Positions 7,683-16,590 of a stretch of DNA of 64,000 nt are shown here, piece by piece. Position 1 is the stretch's first letter; each line of letters opens with the position of its first letter. The stretch covers positions 114,218-178,217 of the forward strand of contig NZ_MZGS01000024.1 of assembly GCF_003111625.1 (NCBI RefSeq). The letters are read 5' to 3'. This DNA comes from Methanobrevibacter thaueri (GTDB taxonomy: Archaea; Methanobacteriota; Methanobacteria; Methanobacteriales; Methanobacteriaceae). The notes below the pieces were generated by a model that had not been told where the DNA came from, did no database searches, and saw only the letters and a list, made by a program, of their open reading frames with translations. Made by a program: the position numbers and the translations under genes.

Positions 7683-10600
7683 TCATTTTGATTTTAACTT
7701 TTTTGGTTACTTTGTTGTAGTAGGCATTACCTTTAAAGGTGATTTTTGCTTTAAAGGTTCCTTTTTTGGTTAGTTTCTTGATTTTAAAGGTTGCCTTTCC
7801 TTTAGCATTTGTTTTTGCTTTGAAGGTTTTTCCTTTAATTTTCAAAGTAACTTTGGCTTTTTTAATCGGTTTTCCTATGTTGTCTTTTAGTGTTATTGCG
7901 TATTTTTTGACTTTTTTAGCCTTTTTGAAGGTTTTCTTTTTGGCGATTATCTTAGGATTTGCCTTTTTGACTGTGACTTTAACCTCTTTAGTTGAGTTGT
8001 CATAGTTTGCATCTCCGCTGAATGTTATTTTGGCAGAGTATGCTTTAGGAGCCAAACCTTTAGTGGATACCTTGATCTGACCGTTTTTATCAGTTATCAG
8101 TGTTTTAGCACCATTCAAGTTGACAGTTACTTTAACACCGCTTAATGCCTTGCCGTTACTGTCTTTTAATGTGACAACCAAATCTTTGTTGATGTTGTAG
8201 ATTGTAGTGATTGCATTTGCAGCCATTTGTGTTTTGGCCCTGTTAACAGTTATTGTGACTGTTTTATTCACAGCATTATGATTCGCATCAGGTATTGCAG
8301 TTATTGTTAAATTATAGGTCCCCACATCCAAAACTGGAATCATAATGGCATCACTTTTAATGAAAACTTCATTACCATTGATTTTGGCCACGATAGTTAT
8401 AACTCCTTCAGTTGTGACTGTTATTGTGGAACTGGTTCCATAATCTAAAGTTACATCATCAACAGTTAAAATCGAATCCGCCTTATCGACTGACAAAGTT
8501 CCACTTGCAGTATCATCGGTGAAAATGTCATCACCAGAATAAACAACAGAGACTACATATTCCCCAACATCAAGATTTCCTAGAGATATTGTTGCATTTA
8601 AATCCAGATTCTCAAATGCATATTCAGATTTTTCACCTTTTAAGGTTATGTTGACTTTTCCAGTAGCGGTGGAATTATAATTTAGAGCAATAATAGTGTT
8701 ATTGCTGTAAATAACTTCCTGCGGCTCAACAGATAAGTTTGGATTTGCTTTTGAAATGCTTGTTTCAACTGTGCATTCTATATTTTCAAATTTTACAGTT
8801 ACACTTCCAGTTCCCACTTCAGTTGAAGTATATTTTAGGGCTTGACCTAATTTAGCAATGCCCTCGGATTCACCTTTACTTGTCGCAACAACTGTTAAAT
8901 TGACCGGATATAAACGACTGTTGTCATAATAGGAAATGTATGCAGAGTCATATGAATATAATATGAAAAATACATCACATGACCCAAAAATGACAACCGG
9001 GTCTGCAGTACCATCCAGGAATAGCCACTTATTTATTGTCACATCACTAGGTATCGGTTCTGTATCGTAATTGGTTGCATTGTGTCCGAACCAGTTGTAA
9101 TCTGCATTGGATGAAGAATCCATCATAGCAAAAACGATTGCACTGGCAGAATTATTTAGGAAAATGTTTCCGTTTATTGTTAGTCTGTAACTACCATACA
9201 TATTATAGAAATAAACGGCACCATCATCAGCACGGTTATTTATAAAAACTGAACCGGAAATATCACCGGTACTACGGTCCCAAAAGACAGCGCCTCCAGA
9301 TTGATTAGCGGAATTATTTGTAAAACTACAACCTGAAACAAATCCTCCATCATTAAGACGCCAGTCGATAGCACCTCCAGAAATATTGGCGGAGTTATTT
9401 GTAAAACTACAACCTGAAACAAAGCCGTTGTAATTACGGACCAATGCGATAGCTCCGCCCTCACTGTCAGCGGAATTATTCACAAAACTACAATCGGAAA
9501 CATTGGCAGAAGGAGTTTCCTTCCAAAGGATAGCTCCACCCTCATGATTAGCGTGATTATTCGAAAAAGTGCATCCAATAACCTTACCGTTATCAGCACC
9601 ATAATTAAAACCGTCCCACAATACGGCTCCACCATCATTATTGGCTGAATTATTCTCAAAAGCACAATCTGAAACTGTACTGTCACTACCGCTCCAAACT
9701 ATAGCTCCACCATCATTATTAGCGCGATTATTCTTAAAAATACAACCTGAAACTGTACCGTTATTCCCACTCTCTCGGATAGCACCACCATAATTAGCGG
9801 AATTATCCATAAAAATACAACCGGAAACAGTACCATTAACATCCTTCCACATGATAGCGCCCCCAATAGATGCACTATTGCTTATGAAATTGGAATTTTT
9901 GATTTTTGCATAATTGGTGGAAACTGCTCCCCCATAACTTGAAGCTGAGTTACCGGTAAAGTTACAGCAATTTAACTCTGCATTGCCGTAGACATTGAGT
10001 GCTCCTCCAGCATCCTCTATTGCGGAATTATTTTCAAAATCAGAATCAATTATTTTTATATCATTGCTGGAATAAATTGCTCCTCTCCCATATCTTCCAA
10101 CATTGCTGTTGAAAATTGAGTTTTTAACAATTCCAACATTCCAGAATTCAATGGCTCCGCCAGTTCTTGCTTTGTTGTTTGTGAAATTACAATTATTTAC
10201 TTCACCTGCACCATGAATATTTACTGATCCGCCATTTTGCGCTTCATTATCACTGAAGTCAGAACCCTCAATTGTTCCATTCCTCCAAATGTAAACCGCA
10301 CCACCATCGTATCGTGCAGAATTACTTATGAATTTAGAGCCAAGCACTGTTCCATTGCCCTCAAAATAGATTGCTCCACCACAACTATCATCAGCATCGT
10401 TTGCAGTATTGCTTGTGAAATTAGAGTTGATAACCATTCCATTGCCATAAAAATAGATTGCTCCACCGGATTTCGCATGATTATTTTTAAATGAAACATT
10501 TTCAATGCTTCCATCAGTAACAGCAATTGCCCCACCATAATCCGCAGTATTGCCGATGAATTCACCATTAAAGATTACATTTTCAAAGTTTTCAAAGAAA

Positions 10601-11736
10601 TTAACTCCTCCACCGTTTTCCGCTTTATTGTTAATAAAATTGCTGTTGAATGTGATATTGTGTGGAGTTTGTCTGTAATTTACTCCCCCACCAAATAGTG
10701 CTGCAGTGTTATTGATAAAATCACAGGTAAAAATGCTATTGGATGAGACATTCTTAAATGTTATCGCACCACCATTTCCGTTTTCAGAGTCAATTAATCC
10801 TAAAGCAGAGTTATTGATGAAATAACCTGTGAAGTTATTGCCATTTGTGGTGCTATAGAAAAACATTGCTCCTCCACAGGACTGTGCCACATTGAATCTG
10901 AAATCACTGCTGAATCTATTGTTGTTTGCCTTATTGTAAAAAAAGATTCCTGCACCGTAAGCCGCCTGATTGTATCTGAAAATGCTTTCAAATTTATTGT
11001 TTTCAGACAAGGCGATGAAAAATATTGCACCTCCACTGGCGGCCTTCGCATGATTTCGATAAAATTCGGCTGCAAATGTATTGTTTGAAGATTTTCCTTT
11101 GACATATATTGCACCGGCACCTCTTTCAGCAGTATTGTTTTCAAAATATCCATTTATTGTGTTATTAGTGATTGCACCGTTAAAGTATATTGCTCCACCG
11201 TTATATGCACTATTGTTTATGAAAGTTGAGTTGATTCTGCAATTTGAAAAAGCATTGTCGATATAGACTGCTCCTCCGGAAGCATTTGCATTGTTATTTT
11301 CAAAATGACAGTTAAGCATGTTTAAATTATGAATGGCAAAAATTGCTCCACCATTATCATTTGAATAACCATTGACAAATTTAATATTTTTCAAGGTCAC
11401 GTTATTCGCAGTTATATTAAATATCCTTGCTTGATTTGCCCCGTTGATTGTGTGTCCATCACCATCGATTACAATATTGTCTTTAGCAATCAGGACCCCC
11501 TGTTTGTAATCAGAATCATTAGAACTGTATGCATAATCCTTTGTTAATGTTAAATTTCCGCCAACAGGCATTTCACTGATTTCACCATCCAAATCCGTGA
11601 AATTTCCAATATTGCCCGTAATCTGATTGTTTTCCAATGGCGCATTATTCATTGTATTGTTATCAGCCGCACCAACAAAATTTAAACTGATTAAAACAAA
11701 TAGAATTAATGCGAGAAAAATTAGCTTTGATTTAAT
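7678..11736 (-). CDS. Giant adhesin-like surface protein, apparent ATT start
   Basis: About 1352 aa. Residues 1-24 form a signal peptide (MKSKLIFLALILFVLISLNF if ATT at 11736-11734 is read as Met). This peptide has no ATG/GTG/TTG, but GAGGGGGTGG stands four bases before ATT; the next ATG (11652) would remove it. Residues about 60-890 are a parallel beta-helix of more than 25 repeats with GGAI/GGAV and FxNNxA motifs, as in polymorphic outer membrane proteins and methanogen adhesin-like proteins. Then come about four Ig-like domains (VYSGDDIFTD, FSGDANYDN) and a very Lys-rich C-terminal Ig-like domain matching that of the 35.6-kb protein. Expected outside the pseudomurein wall, probably for contact with host or partner cells. 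Confidence 0.88.
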   Translation of the reverse strand: MKSKLIFLALILFVLISLNFVGAADNNTMNNAPLENNQITGNIGNFTDLDGEISEMPVGGNLTLTKDYAYSSNDSDYKQGVLIAKDNIVIDGDGHTINGANQARIFNITANNVTLKNIKFVNGYSNDNGGAIFAIHNLNMLNCHFENNNANASGGAVYIDNAFSNCRINSTFINNSAYNGGAIYFNGAITNNTINGYFENNTAERGAGAIYVKGKSSNNTFAAEFYRNHAKAASGGAIFFIALSENNKFESIFRYNQAAYGAGIFFYNKANNNRFSSDFRFNVAQSCGGAMFFYSTTNGNNFTGYFINNSALGLIDSENGNGGAITFKNVSSNSIFTCDFINNTAALFGGGVNYRQTPHNITFNSNFINNKAENGGGVNFFENFENVIFNGEFIGNTADYGGAIAVTDGSIENVSFKNNHAKSGGAIYFYGNGMVINSNFTSNTANDADDSCGGAIYFEGNGTVLGSKFISNSARYDGGAVYIWRNGTIEGSDFSDNEAQNGGSVNIHGAGEVNNCNFTNNKARTGGAIEFWNVGIVKNSIFNSNVGRYGRGAIYSSNDIKIIDSDFENNSAIEDAGGALNVYGNAELNCCNFTGNSASSYGGAVSTNYAKIKNSNFISNSASIGGAIMWKDVNGTVSGCIFMDNSANYGGAIRESGNNGTVSGCIFKNNRANNDGGAIVWSGSDSTVSDCAFENNSANNDGGAVLWDGFNYGADNGKVIGCTFSNNHANHEGGAILWKETPSANVSDCSFVNNSADSEGGAIALVRNYNGFVSGCSFTNNSANISGGAIDWRLNDGGFVSGCSFTNNSANQSGGAVFWDRSTGDISGSVFINNRADDGAVYFYNMYGSYRLTINGNIFLNNSASAIVFAMMDSSSNADYNWFGHNATNYDTEPIPSDVTINKWLFLDGTADPVVIFGSCDVFFILYSYDSAYISYYDNSRLYPVNLTVVATSKGESEGIAKLGQALKYTSTEVGTGSVTVKFENIECTVETSISKANPNLSVEPQEVIYSNNTIIALNYNSTATGKVNITLKGEKSEYAFENLDLNATISLGNLDVGEYVVSVVYSGDDIFTDDTASGTLSVDKADSILTVDDVTLDYGTSSTITVTTEGVITIVAKINGNEVFIKSDAIMIPVLDVGTYNLTITAIPDANHNAVNKTVTITVNRAKTQMAANAITTIYNINKDLVVTLKDSNGKALSGVKVTVNLNGAKTLITDKNGQIKVSTKGLAPKAYSAKITFSGDANYDNSTKEVKVTVKKANPKIIAKKKTFKKAKKVKKYAITLKDNIGKPIKKAKVTLKIKGKTFKAKTNAKGKATFKIKKLTKKGTFKAKITFKGNAYYNKVTKKVKIKMK
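9310..9423 (-). repeat. Near-identical 33-nt direct repeat inside the adhesin
   Basis: Positions 9310-9342 and 9391-9423 differ by a single base (GGAATTATTTG... versus GGAGTTATTTG...). The 81-nt spacing equals one 27-residue protein repeat (GFVSGCSFTNNSAN unit). Such pairs permit deletion or duplication of whole beta-helix turns by recombination without a frameshift. Confidence 0.8.
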
Positions 11737-11909
11737 AAATCCACCCCCTCAGGCCATCTTATTATAAATCTATCAATTAATATATTTAAAAATTTTTAGA
11801 ACGTAAAATTTTATTTATATTGTTAGAACAATTTTCATATATTCCTTTCCATTATCATAACAACACATTAATTAAAGAAAAAACAAAATTTAACTAAGGA
11901 GTTAAAATT

Positions 11910-12983
11910 ATGGAACAAGTAAGAACAAGAGATTTCATCTACACAAGCGACGACCTATATTTCGCATCAACCAATTACATTCACCCGGAAGACAGAGTAA
12001 TCTCATTTTTAAGATATGTACCCGACCCGGAGGGCGATCGTGAAAAAGATGGAAAAAGATACAGAAAGGTAGGATCCGAAGAAGCCTATACCTATTTGAG
12101 AGAAAATCATCCTGATTATCTATATTTTTCTCAAGTTACAAACGTTGAAATGATGGGAGTGCCATTGGACAAGGTTGAAAGAATCATTAAACCTGAAAAT
12201 AGACTTTTAGGCCTTAAAAAGACATTCGAATCTGGTGGAGAGGTCAAAAATCCTGAATTGATTGCAAAGCTTATGGATGTGGCCGACTTTTTCCACTTCA
12301 TGGCAGACATTCCATATGACCATTTGGGAATCTCAGGCTCCATTTTACCCGGCCTTCAAAAAAGCGATGTCAGTGACTTGGACTTTGTTGTATATGGTCT
12401 TGACAACCACAGAAGAGCAATTGCAGCATTTAAAGAGCATAGAGGCAAGGAAGTTTATATTGAAGAGGTTGACAAGCACATCACAGTTGAGGGAATCACC
12501 AATGACTACTGGGATTTTGTATACGATAAAAGAATGTATGATGAAAGTTTAACCAAAGAAGAGTTCAGATGGTATGAAAACAGAAAAGCGAACAGGGGAA
12601 CAATAAACGGAACCCTATTTGACATTTTGGCCACAAAGGATTATGATGAGATTGAAGGCACTTGGGGAGATACCGTTTACGAGCCTCAGGGAATTGCTCA
12701 AATCGAATGCGACATCGTAAGCGCACTTGGAGCGTTTGACAACCCTTCACTTTACACCATAGAGAATGTGGAAGTCATCGATGGCGTGGACTTCCCATTA
12801 ACAGAAGTCGTCTCATTTACCCACACCTATGCCGGCGAGGTCGTTGACGGCGAGCATGTGGTCGCTAAGGGTAAAGTGGAAAAGGTCATTGTCAATGGCG
12901 AGTTCAGCCATTACCGCATAGTTGTCGGAACCACCCGTGAAGCAATCGATGAGTATTTGAAGCTCAAGGAAAGCCCGGCATAA
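11910..12983 (+). CDS. Archaeal predicted nucleotidyltransferase
   Basis: A 357-aa protein of an archaeal nucleotidyltransferase family often annotated as a DNA polymerase beta-like subunit. The nucleotidyltransferase signature GSILPGLQKSDVSDLDFVVYG (G-S-x(n)-SDxD, the metal-binding aspartates) lies near residues 139-159; the third acidic residue is probably in the FDILATKDYDE region. N- and C-terminal parts are specific to the family; the C-terminus has a beta-barrel-like segment (VVAKGKVEKVIVNG). Substrate is unknown. Start ATG follows AAGGAG by nine bases. It is a single-gene unit with its own promoter and terminator. Confidence 0.7.
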   Translation: MEQVRTRDFIYTSDDLYFASTNYIHPEDRVISFLRYVPDPEGDREKDGKRYRKVGSEEAYTYLRENHPDYLYFSQVTNVEMMGVPLDKVERIIKPENRLLGLKKTFESGGEVKNPELIAKLMDVADFFHFMADIPYDHLGISGSILPGLQKSDVSDLDFVVYGLDNHRRAIAAFKEHRGKEVYIEEVDKHITVEGITNDYWDFVYDKRMYDESLTKEEFRWYENRKANRGTINGTLFDILATKDYDEIEGTWGDTVYEPQGIAQIECDIVSALGAFDNPSLYTIENVEVIDGVDFPLTEVVSFTHTYAGEVVDGEHVVAKGKVEKVIVNGEFSHYRIVVGTTREAIDEYLKLKESPA

Positions 12984-12991
12984 TCATTTTA

Positions 12992-13027
12992 TATGGGAGT
13001 TGATTCTCTCATAATTACTATTTTTTT
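12992..13027 (+). terminator. Terminator of the nucleotidyltransferase gene
   Basis: TATGGGAG (12992-12999) pairs with CTCTCATA (13006-13013) with one G-U pair, six-base loop, then a seven-T run at 13021-13027. Confidence 0.65.
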
Positions 13028-13196
13028 AAACAAACAAGTAAATTTTAATAATTAAATTAGACAAATTTACAATTTTTAACTTTATTTAGCTTATTGAGCA
13101 AATATTATTAAAAAAATCACGATTTAAGCAAGATTAATGCAAATAATATATAAACTTCAATGACAAATATATTAAGTATTAATTTAAGTGATAAAA

Positions 13197-14675
13197 ATGA
13201 CAGAGACTAAAAAACAAGAATGGAACAGTAATCTTGCATTCATGATGGCCATGATTGGTTCCGCTGTCGGACTGGGAAATATCTGGCGTTTCCCAAATGT
13301 ATTGTACTCACACGGTGGAGGATCATTCATGATTCCATATATCGTTTCATTATTCCTGCTCGGAATTTCATTTGTTCTTGTGGAATACGCAGTGGGATTC
13401 AAGTTCAAGAAATCTATTGCAAGAGTAATGTATTCCATAAAGGATAAACTGGAACCGGTAGCATGGTTCATACTACTGGTCGTATTTTTGATAACAACAT
13501 ATTACGTTTGTGTTGTTGGATGGGACTTTATTTATATAATCTTAAGTTTTACAAAAGCATGGGGAGCCAATCCCGATTTATATTTCTCAAATAATGTATT
13601 GCATGCGACAGATTCAATGTCCGGACTGTTTACAATCGTTCCAAACGTTCTCATTTCAGTGTTCATCATCTGGTTCATTGCATGGATGATTATCAAAAGG
13701 GACCTGAATGACGGAATCGGTAAAGTGAGCCAAATCCTATTGCCTTTGCTTTGTCTGATTGTTGTCGGAATCGTGGCATTCTCCCTGACATTGCCAGGCG
13801 CATCAATCGGATACACACAAATCTTCACTCCAGACTGGAGCGCGTTGCTCAACCTGGACGTATGGCTGGCGGCATTCGGACAGATCGTGTTCTCCCTAAG
13901 TTTGGGAATGGCGATTGCAATGACATATGCAAGCTACCTGCCGGAAGGCTCAAAACTGGTGGACAATGCGGTGATTGTGGCATTTTCAAATTCCGGATTT
14001 GAAGTGTTTAACTCAATTGGAATCTTCTCAATCCTAGGATTCATGACAGCAACCTCAGGAATACCGTTCAATGAACTTGTAACTGAAGGAACAGGACTTG
14101 CATTCGTTGTTTTCCCACAAGTGTTCAATACCATGGGAAGCGTCGCATACATCCTAGGACCACTGTTCTTCATATGTATCCTCTTTGCTGGAATCACATC
14201 CGTTATTGCCCTTCTTGAGGGAGTGTGCTATTCAATTTCCGAAAAGTTCCTTATTGAACGTAAAAAGACAGCAACCGTTGTCTGCATTGTCGGATTTTTA
14301 ATATCCTGTATCTTTGCAACCGGTGCCGGAAGTACAATTCTCGGAATATTCGATGCATACCTGAATAATTTCGCATTGCTCTTGGCAGTATTGCTTGAGT
14401 GCCTAATCTTCGGTTGGATTTACAAGTTCGATGACCTGATTGAAACATTGAACAACAACTCCAAACTTCAAGTAGGCAAAACATGGAAAGTGACAATCAA
14501 ATACATATTGCCAATTTGTATTGCAGGCCTTTGGATTCAAGGAGTATACTCCACAGTCTCCCAGGCAGATGGCCTTAGCCTGACGGTTATGGGAATCCTG
14601 AGCGTACTGCTGATTGTGATTCCAATCATCTTTGCAAAAATGCCTGCACTCAACAAGGATTACTACAACGTGTAA
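13197..14675 (+). CDS. Sodium-dependent transporter of the NSS (SNF) family
   Basis: 492 aa with about 11-12 transmembrane helices. The first helix has the sodium- and substrate-binding sequence AMIGSAVGLGNIWRFP, followed by HGGGSFMIPY, both hallmarks of LeuT-type symporters for amino acids or amines. Residues FSLSLGMAIAMTYASYLP form helix 6-7 and ATSG near 285 belongs to helix 7-8. Substrate cannot be read from the sequence. The ATG at 13197 is chosen; a GTG at 13188 overlaps the weak AAGTGA Shine-Dalgarno site. A TATA-like sequence (AATAATATATAAAC) lies 45-60 nt upstream. Confidence 0.88.
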   Translation: MTETKKQEWNSNLAFMMAMIGSAVGLGNIWRFPNVLYSHGGGSFMIPYIVSLFLLGISFVLVEYAVGFKFKKSIARVMYSIKDKLEPVAWFILLVVFLITTYYVCVVGWDFIYIILSFTKAWGANPDLYFSNNVLHATDSMSGLFTIVPNVLISVFIIWFIAWMIIKRDLNDGIGKVSQILLPLLCLIVVGIVAFSLTLPGASIGYTQIFTPDWSALLNLDVWLAAFGQIVFSLSLGMAIAMTYASYLPEGSKLVDNAVIVAFSNSGFEVFNSIGIFSILGFMTATSGIPFNELVTEGTGLAFVVFPQVFNTMGSVAYILGPLFFICILFAGITSVIALLEGVCYSISEKFLIERKKTATVVCIVGFLISCIFATGAGSTILGIFDAYLNNFALLLAVLLECLIFGWIYKFDDLIETLNNNSKLQVGKTWKVTIKYILPICIAGLWIQGVYSTVSQADGLSLTVMGILSVLLIVIPIIFAKMPALNKDYYNV

Positions 14676-14684
14676 AATTGCATT

Positions 14685-14718
14685 TAAATAGCTAAATTAG
14701 TAGCTATTTACTTTTTTT
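14685..14718 (+). terminator. Terminator of the NSS transporter gene
   Basis: TAAATAGCT (14685-14693) pairs perfectly with AGCTATTTA (14702-14710) around an eight-base loop and is followed by a run of seven T at 14712-14718. Confidence 0.8.
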
Positions 14719-14811
14719 ATTTTATTTAACTAAATTATAATCATTTATAACTTCTTATTTTAAATATTATTAGTTTAATACTAATAATAAGAATTTTAAG
14801 AGGTTATAAAC

Positions 14812-15606
14812 ATGATGAATGTATCTTCCATAAAACTACATATGTACTGTCCAATGAAATTATACATCAAAACCCATGTAGATACAAGTGAAAACGAGGA
14901 CTACCAGCTGGCAGTGGAAATCAAGAAGCTGAAAATCGATATCCACGACCTTATTCAAAAGAACATGCGAAAAGTCAAGAAGGACATGACCCTCAGCGAA
15001 ATTGAAAATGTCCTGTCACAGAATATCGACCCCCATATCGAAAGCACAACCAAAGCCATTAAATCAATGAACCTGGGTCTTGAAAACTCACAAATCAACG
15101 AGATGATAGATGACGCATACTTTAAAATCAAGATAACCGCACTGAAAACCAAACAGGCAATGACAATTCTCAATAAGAATGCCTTTGCCATAACCGACAT
15201 GTTTTTCCCGAATTCCATGTATTCCTATATGCTGAAAGACAAGAGTCTTGATTTGATAGGCATTTGCGACAAGATAGAGATCGTTGACGGCAATTATTTC
15301 CCGATAACCCTCAAGAATGGAAATCCTCCGCTAAAGGGAGTCTGGGATCAGGATGCAATCGAGCAGGTCGCATATGCTATACTCATTGAGGAGGAATTCA
15401 ACACCGAGGTTTATGTGGGATTTGTCGACTATGAAAAGATAGGCGACAGGCGCCCCGTCGTGATGGATGTCAACCTCAGAAAGGCACTCTTTGAAATCAT
15501 CCGGGAAGTCAAGGAAATAACTGAGAACAAGAAGCTTCCAAATGTGAAAAAAAGTGCTAAAAAATGTGAAAAATGCGAATATAAGGAAATCTGTCTTAAA
15601 AATTAG
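14812..15606 (+). CDS. Solitary Cas4/Dna2-like (RecB-type) nuclease
   Basis: 264 aa. The protein looks like the Cas4/Dna2 PD-(D/E)XK nuclease group: an N-terminal cysteine in MYCPMKLY (residue 13), a central helical region, then DLIGICDKIEIVDGNYFPITLKNG (D and K of the nuclease core near 146-165), QVAYAILIEE (the Q-x3-Y motif near 186) and a C-terminal cysteine cluster CEKCEYKEIC (253-262). The four cysteines would hold an iron-sulfur cluster. No cas1, cas2 or repeat array is nearby, so a role in CRISPR adaptation is not supported; DNA repair or end processing is more likely. GAGGT lies upstream of the ATG; a second ATG follows directly. Confidence 0.75.
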   Translation: MMNVSSIKLHMYCPMKLYIKTHVDTSENEDYQLAVEIKKLKIDIHDLIQKNMRKVKKDMTLSEIENVLSQNIDPHIESTTKAIKSMNLGLENSQINEMIDDAYFKIKITALKTKQAMTILNKNAFAITDMFFPNSMYSYMLKDKSLDLIGICDKIEIVDGNYFPITLKNGNPPLKGVWDQDAIEQVAYAILIEEEFNTEVYVGFVDYEKIGDRRPVVMDVNLRKALFEIIREVKEITENKKLPNVKKSAKKCEKCEYKEICLKN

Positions 15607-15612
15607 AAATGA

Positions 15613-15639
15613 AAAGGGAGTTAACAATTAACTCCCTTT
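15613..15639. terminator. Twelve-base-pair hairpin between convergent genes
   Basis: AAAGGGAGTTAA (15613-15624) is a perfect complement of TTAACTCCCTTT (15628-15639) with the loop CAA. It lies between the ends of the Cas4-like gene (plus) and the ehb operon (minus). The T-rich follow-up is better on the minus strand, so it probably ends the ehb transcript and blocks read-through both ways. Confidence 0.75.
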
Positions 15640-15661
15640 CCTATACGTCCATAAACATGAA

Positions 15662-16321
15662 TTAATATTTGATATTGTCACCTAAACGGGAAATGTCAAA
15701 AACGGCGGTATCGGCGATTGACATCACCGCAAGCACACCCGCCTGAATAGGGTCTGTAATGATTAAATCGGCATACTTGGTCACGCTTCCCGGCATGTTA
15801 AGGCAAATCACAACAAGGTTGCTTTCTTCCTTGACCTTCTTGACCGCCTCGGTTATCTCACCGCCCATAAGGGAACCTGCCAAAACAAGAGCCCTTACAC
15901 GAGGGAGTCTTGAGATGGCTTCGACCGCTTCAGCCAAGGATTTTTCACCGACCAAAGGTATTGTATCGATACTTATACGCTCACCTCGTATATTGTGCCT
16001 GTCGGCCTCGGTGATTGCACCCATAGCAACCTGGGAAACCTGCGCTCCGCCACCGACGATGATTATACGTTTTCCATAGATGTCCAATTGGGAGCCATGC
16101 AATTCAACTGATTTCACTTCAGGAATGCTTTTCAAATCTGCTACCAACTCATCAATATCCTCAACATGCTCAAGCTCCAGATTAATGGAACCCATATTGT
16201 TCTGTTCAACAAATAGATGAACATAGCTAATGTTGGCACCATGGGATGTGATGACATCGGTTATGTCATCCAACACTCCTTTTTTCTCAGTTGATTTGAT
16301 TGTTAATGTATAATCACTCAT
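15662..16321 (-). CDS. ehbQ: ACT-domain DUF5612 protein in the ehbQ position
   Basis: 219 aa. Residues 1-75 are an ACT domain ([20 protein letters not shown]), a small-molecule sensing fold common in amino-acid metabolism. Residues 78-219 form an archaeal domain with a Rossmann-like loop ([16 protein letters not shown]) and [13 protein letters not shown]. Its ATG overlaps the ehbP stop (ATGA), so it is the last gene of the ehb operon, the place of ehbQ in Methanothermobacter. It is not a typical hydrogenase subunit; regulation of the complex by an amino-acid or anabolic signal is inference. The ehbQ name rests on position and is less certain than the family. Confidence 0.7.
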   Translation of the reverse strand: MSDYTLTIKSTEKKGVLDDITDVITSHGANISYVHLFVEQNNMGSINLELEHVEDIDELVADLKSIPEVKSVELHGSQLDIYGKRIIIVGGGAQVSQVAMGAITEADRHNIRGERISIDTIPLVGEKSLAEAVEAISRLPRVRALVLAGSLMGGEITEAVKKVKEESNLVVICLNMPGSVTKYADLIITDPIQAGVLAVMSIADTAVFDISRLGDNIKY

Positions 16322-16578
16322 TTTTTGGCCTTCACCTTGTCAAGTTCTGCGTGTGCTCTTTTCCACATGCTCAAATAGTTATCATTTTTGGTGACAGGAA
16401 TCACTTCAAGCCCCAAATCTCTGTGTTCTTGAATCCATTCCTCATGAAATACTGGGATTTCTATTTTAATTGGTTCAGAGGTTTTATTTACAACTATAAG
16501 ATTCCTGTAAGGAAAATCCCATTCGACAATATATCCTCCAAGACTTACCATGTGATACGGTCTCATAACAAACTTCAT
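16318..16578 (-). CDS. ehbP: Energy-converting hydrogenase B subunit P
   Basis: A small soluble protein of 86 aa with [27 protein letters not shown] at its start, the usual EhbP beginning. No cysteine cluster and no membrane helix. Function within the complex is not known. GGAGG lies eight bases before the ATG. It follows ehbO by 12 nt and overlaps the ACT-domain gene by four bases. Confidence 0.8.
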   Translation of the reverse strand: MKFVMRPYHMVSLGGYIVEWDFPYRNLIVVNKTSEPIKIEIPVFHEEWIQEHRDLGLEVIPVTKNDNYLSMWKRAHAELDKVKAKK

Positions 16579-16590
16579 AAATAATTCCTC

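Noticed and set aside
10800..11153. 117-residue and similar out-of-frame ORFs within the adhesin
   Set aside because: Produced by periodic repeat DNA lacking stop codons in a second frame; no start signals.
14812..15606. Cas4-like gene as sign of a CRISPR locus
   Set aside because: No repeats, spacers or cas1/cas2 within the window; only a solitary nuclease is supported.
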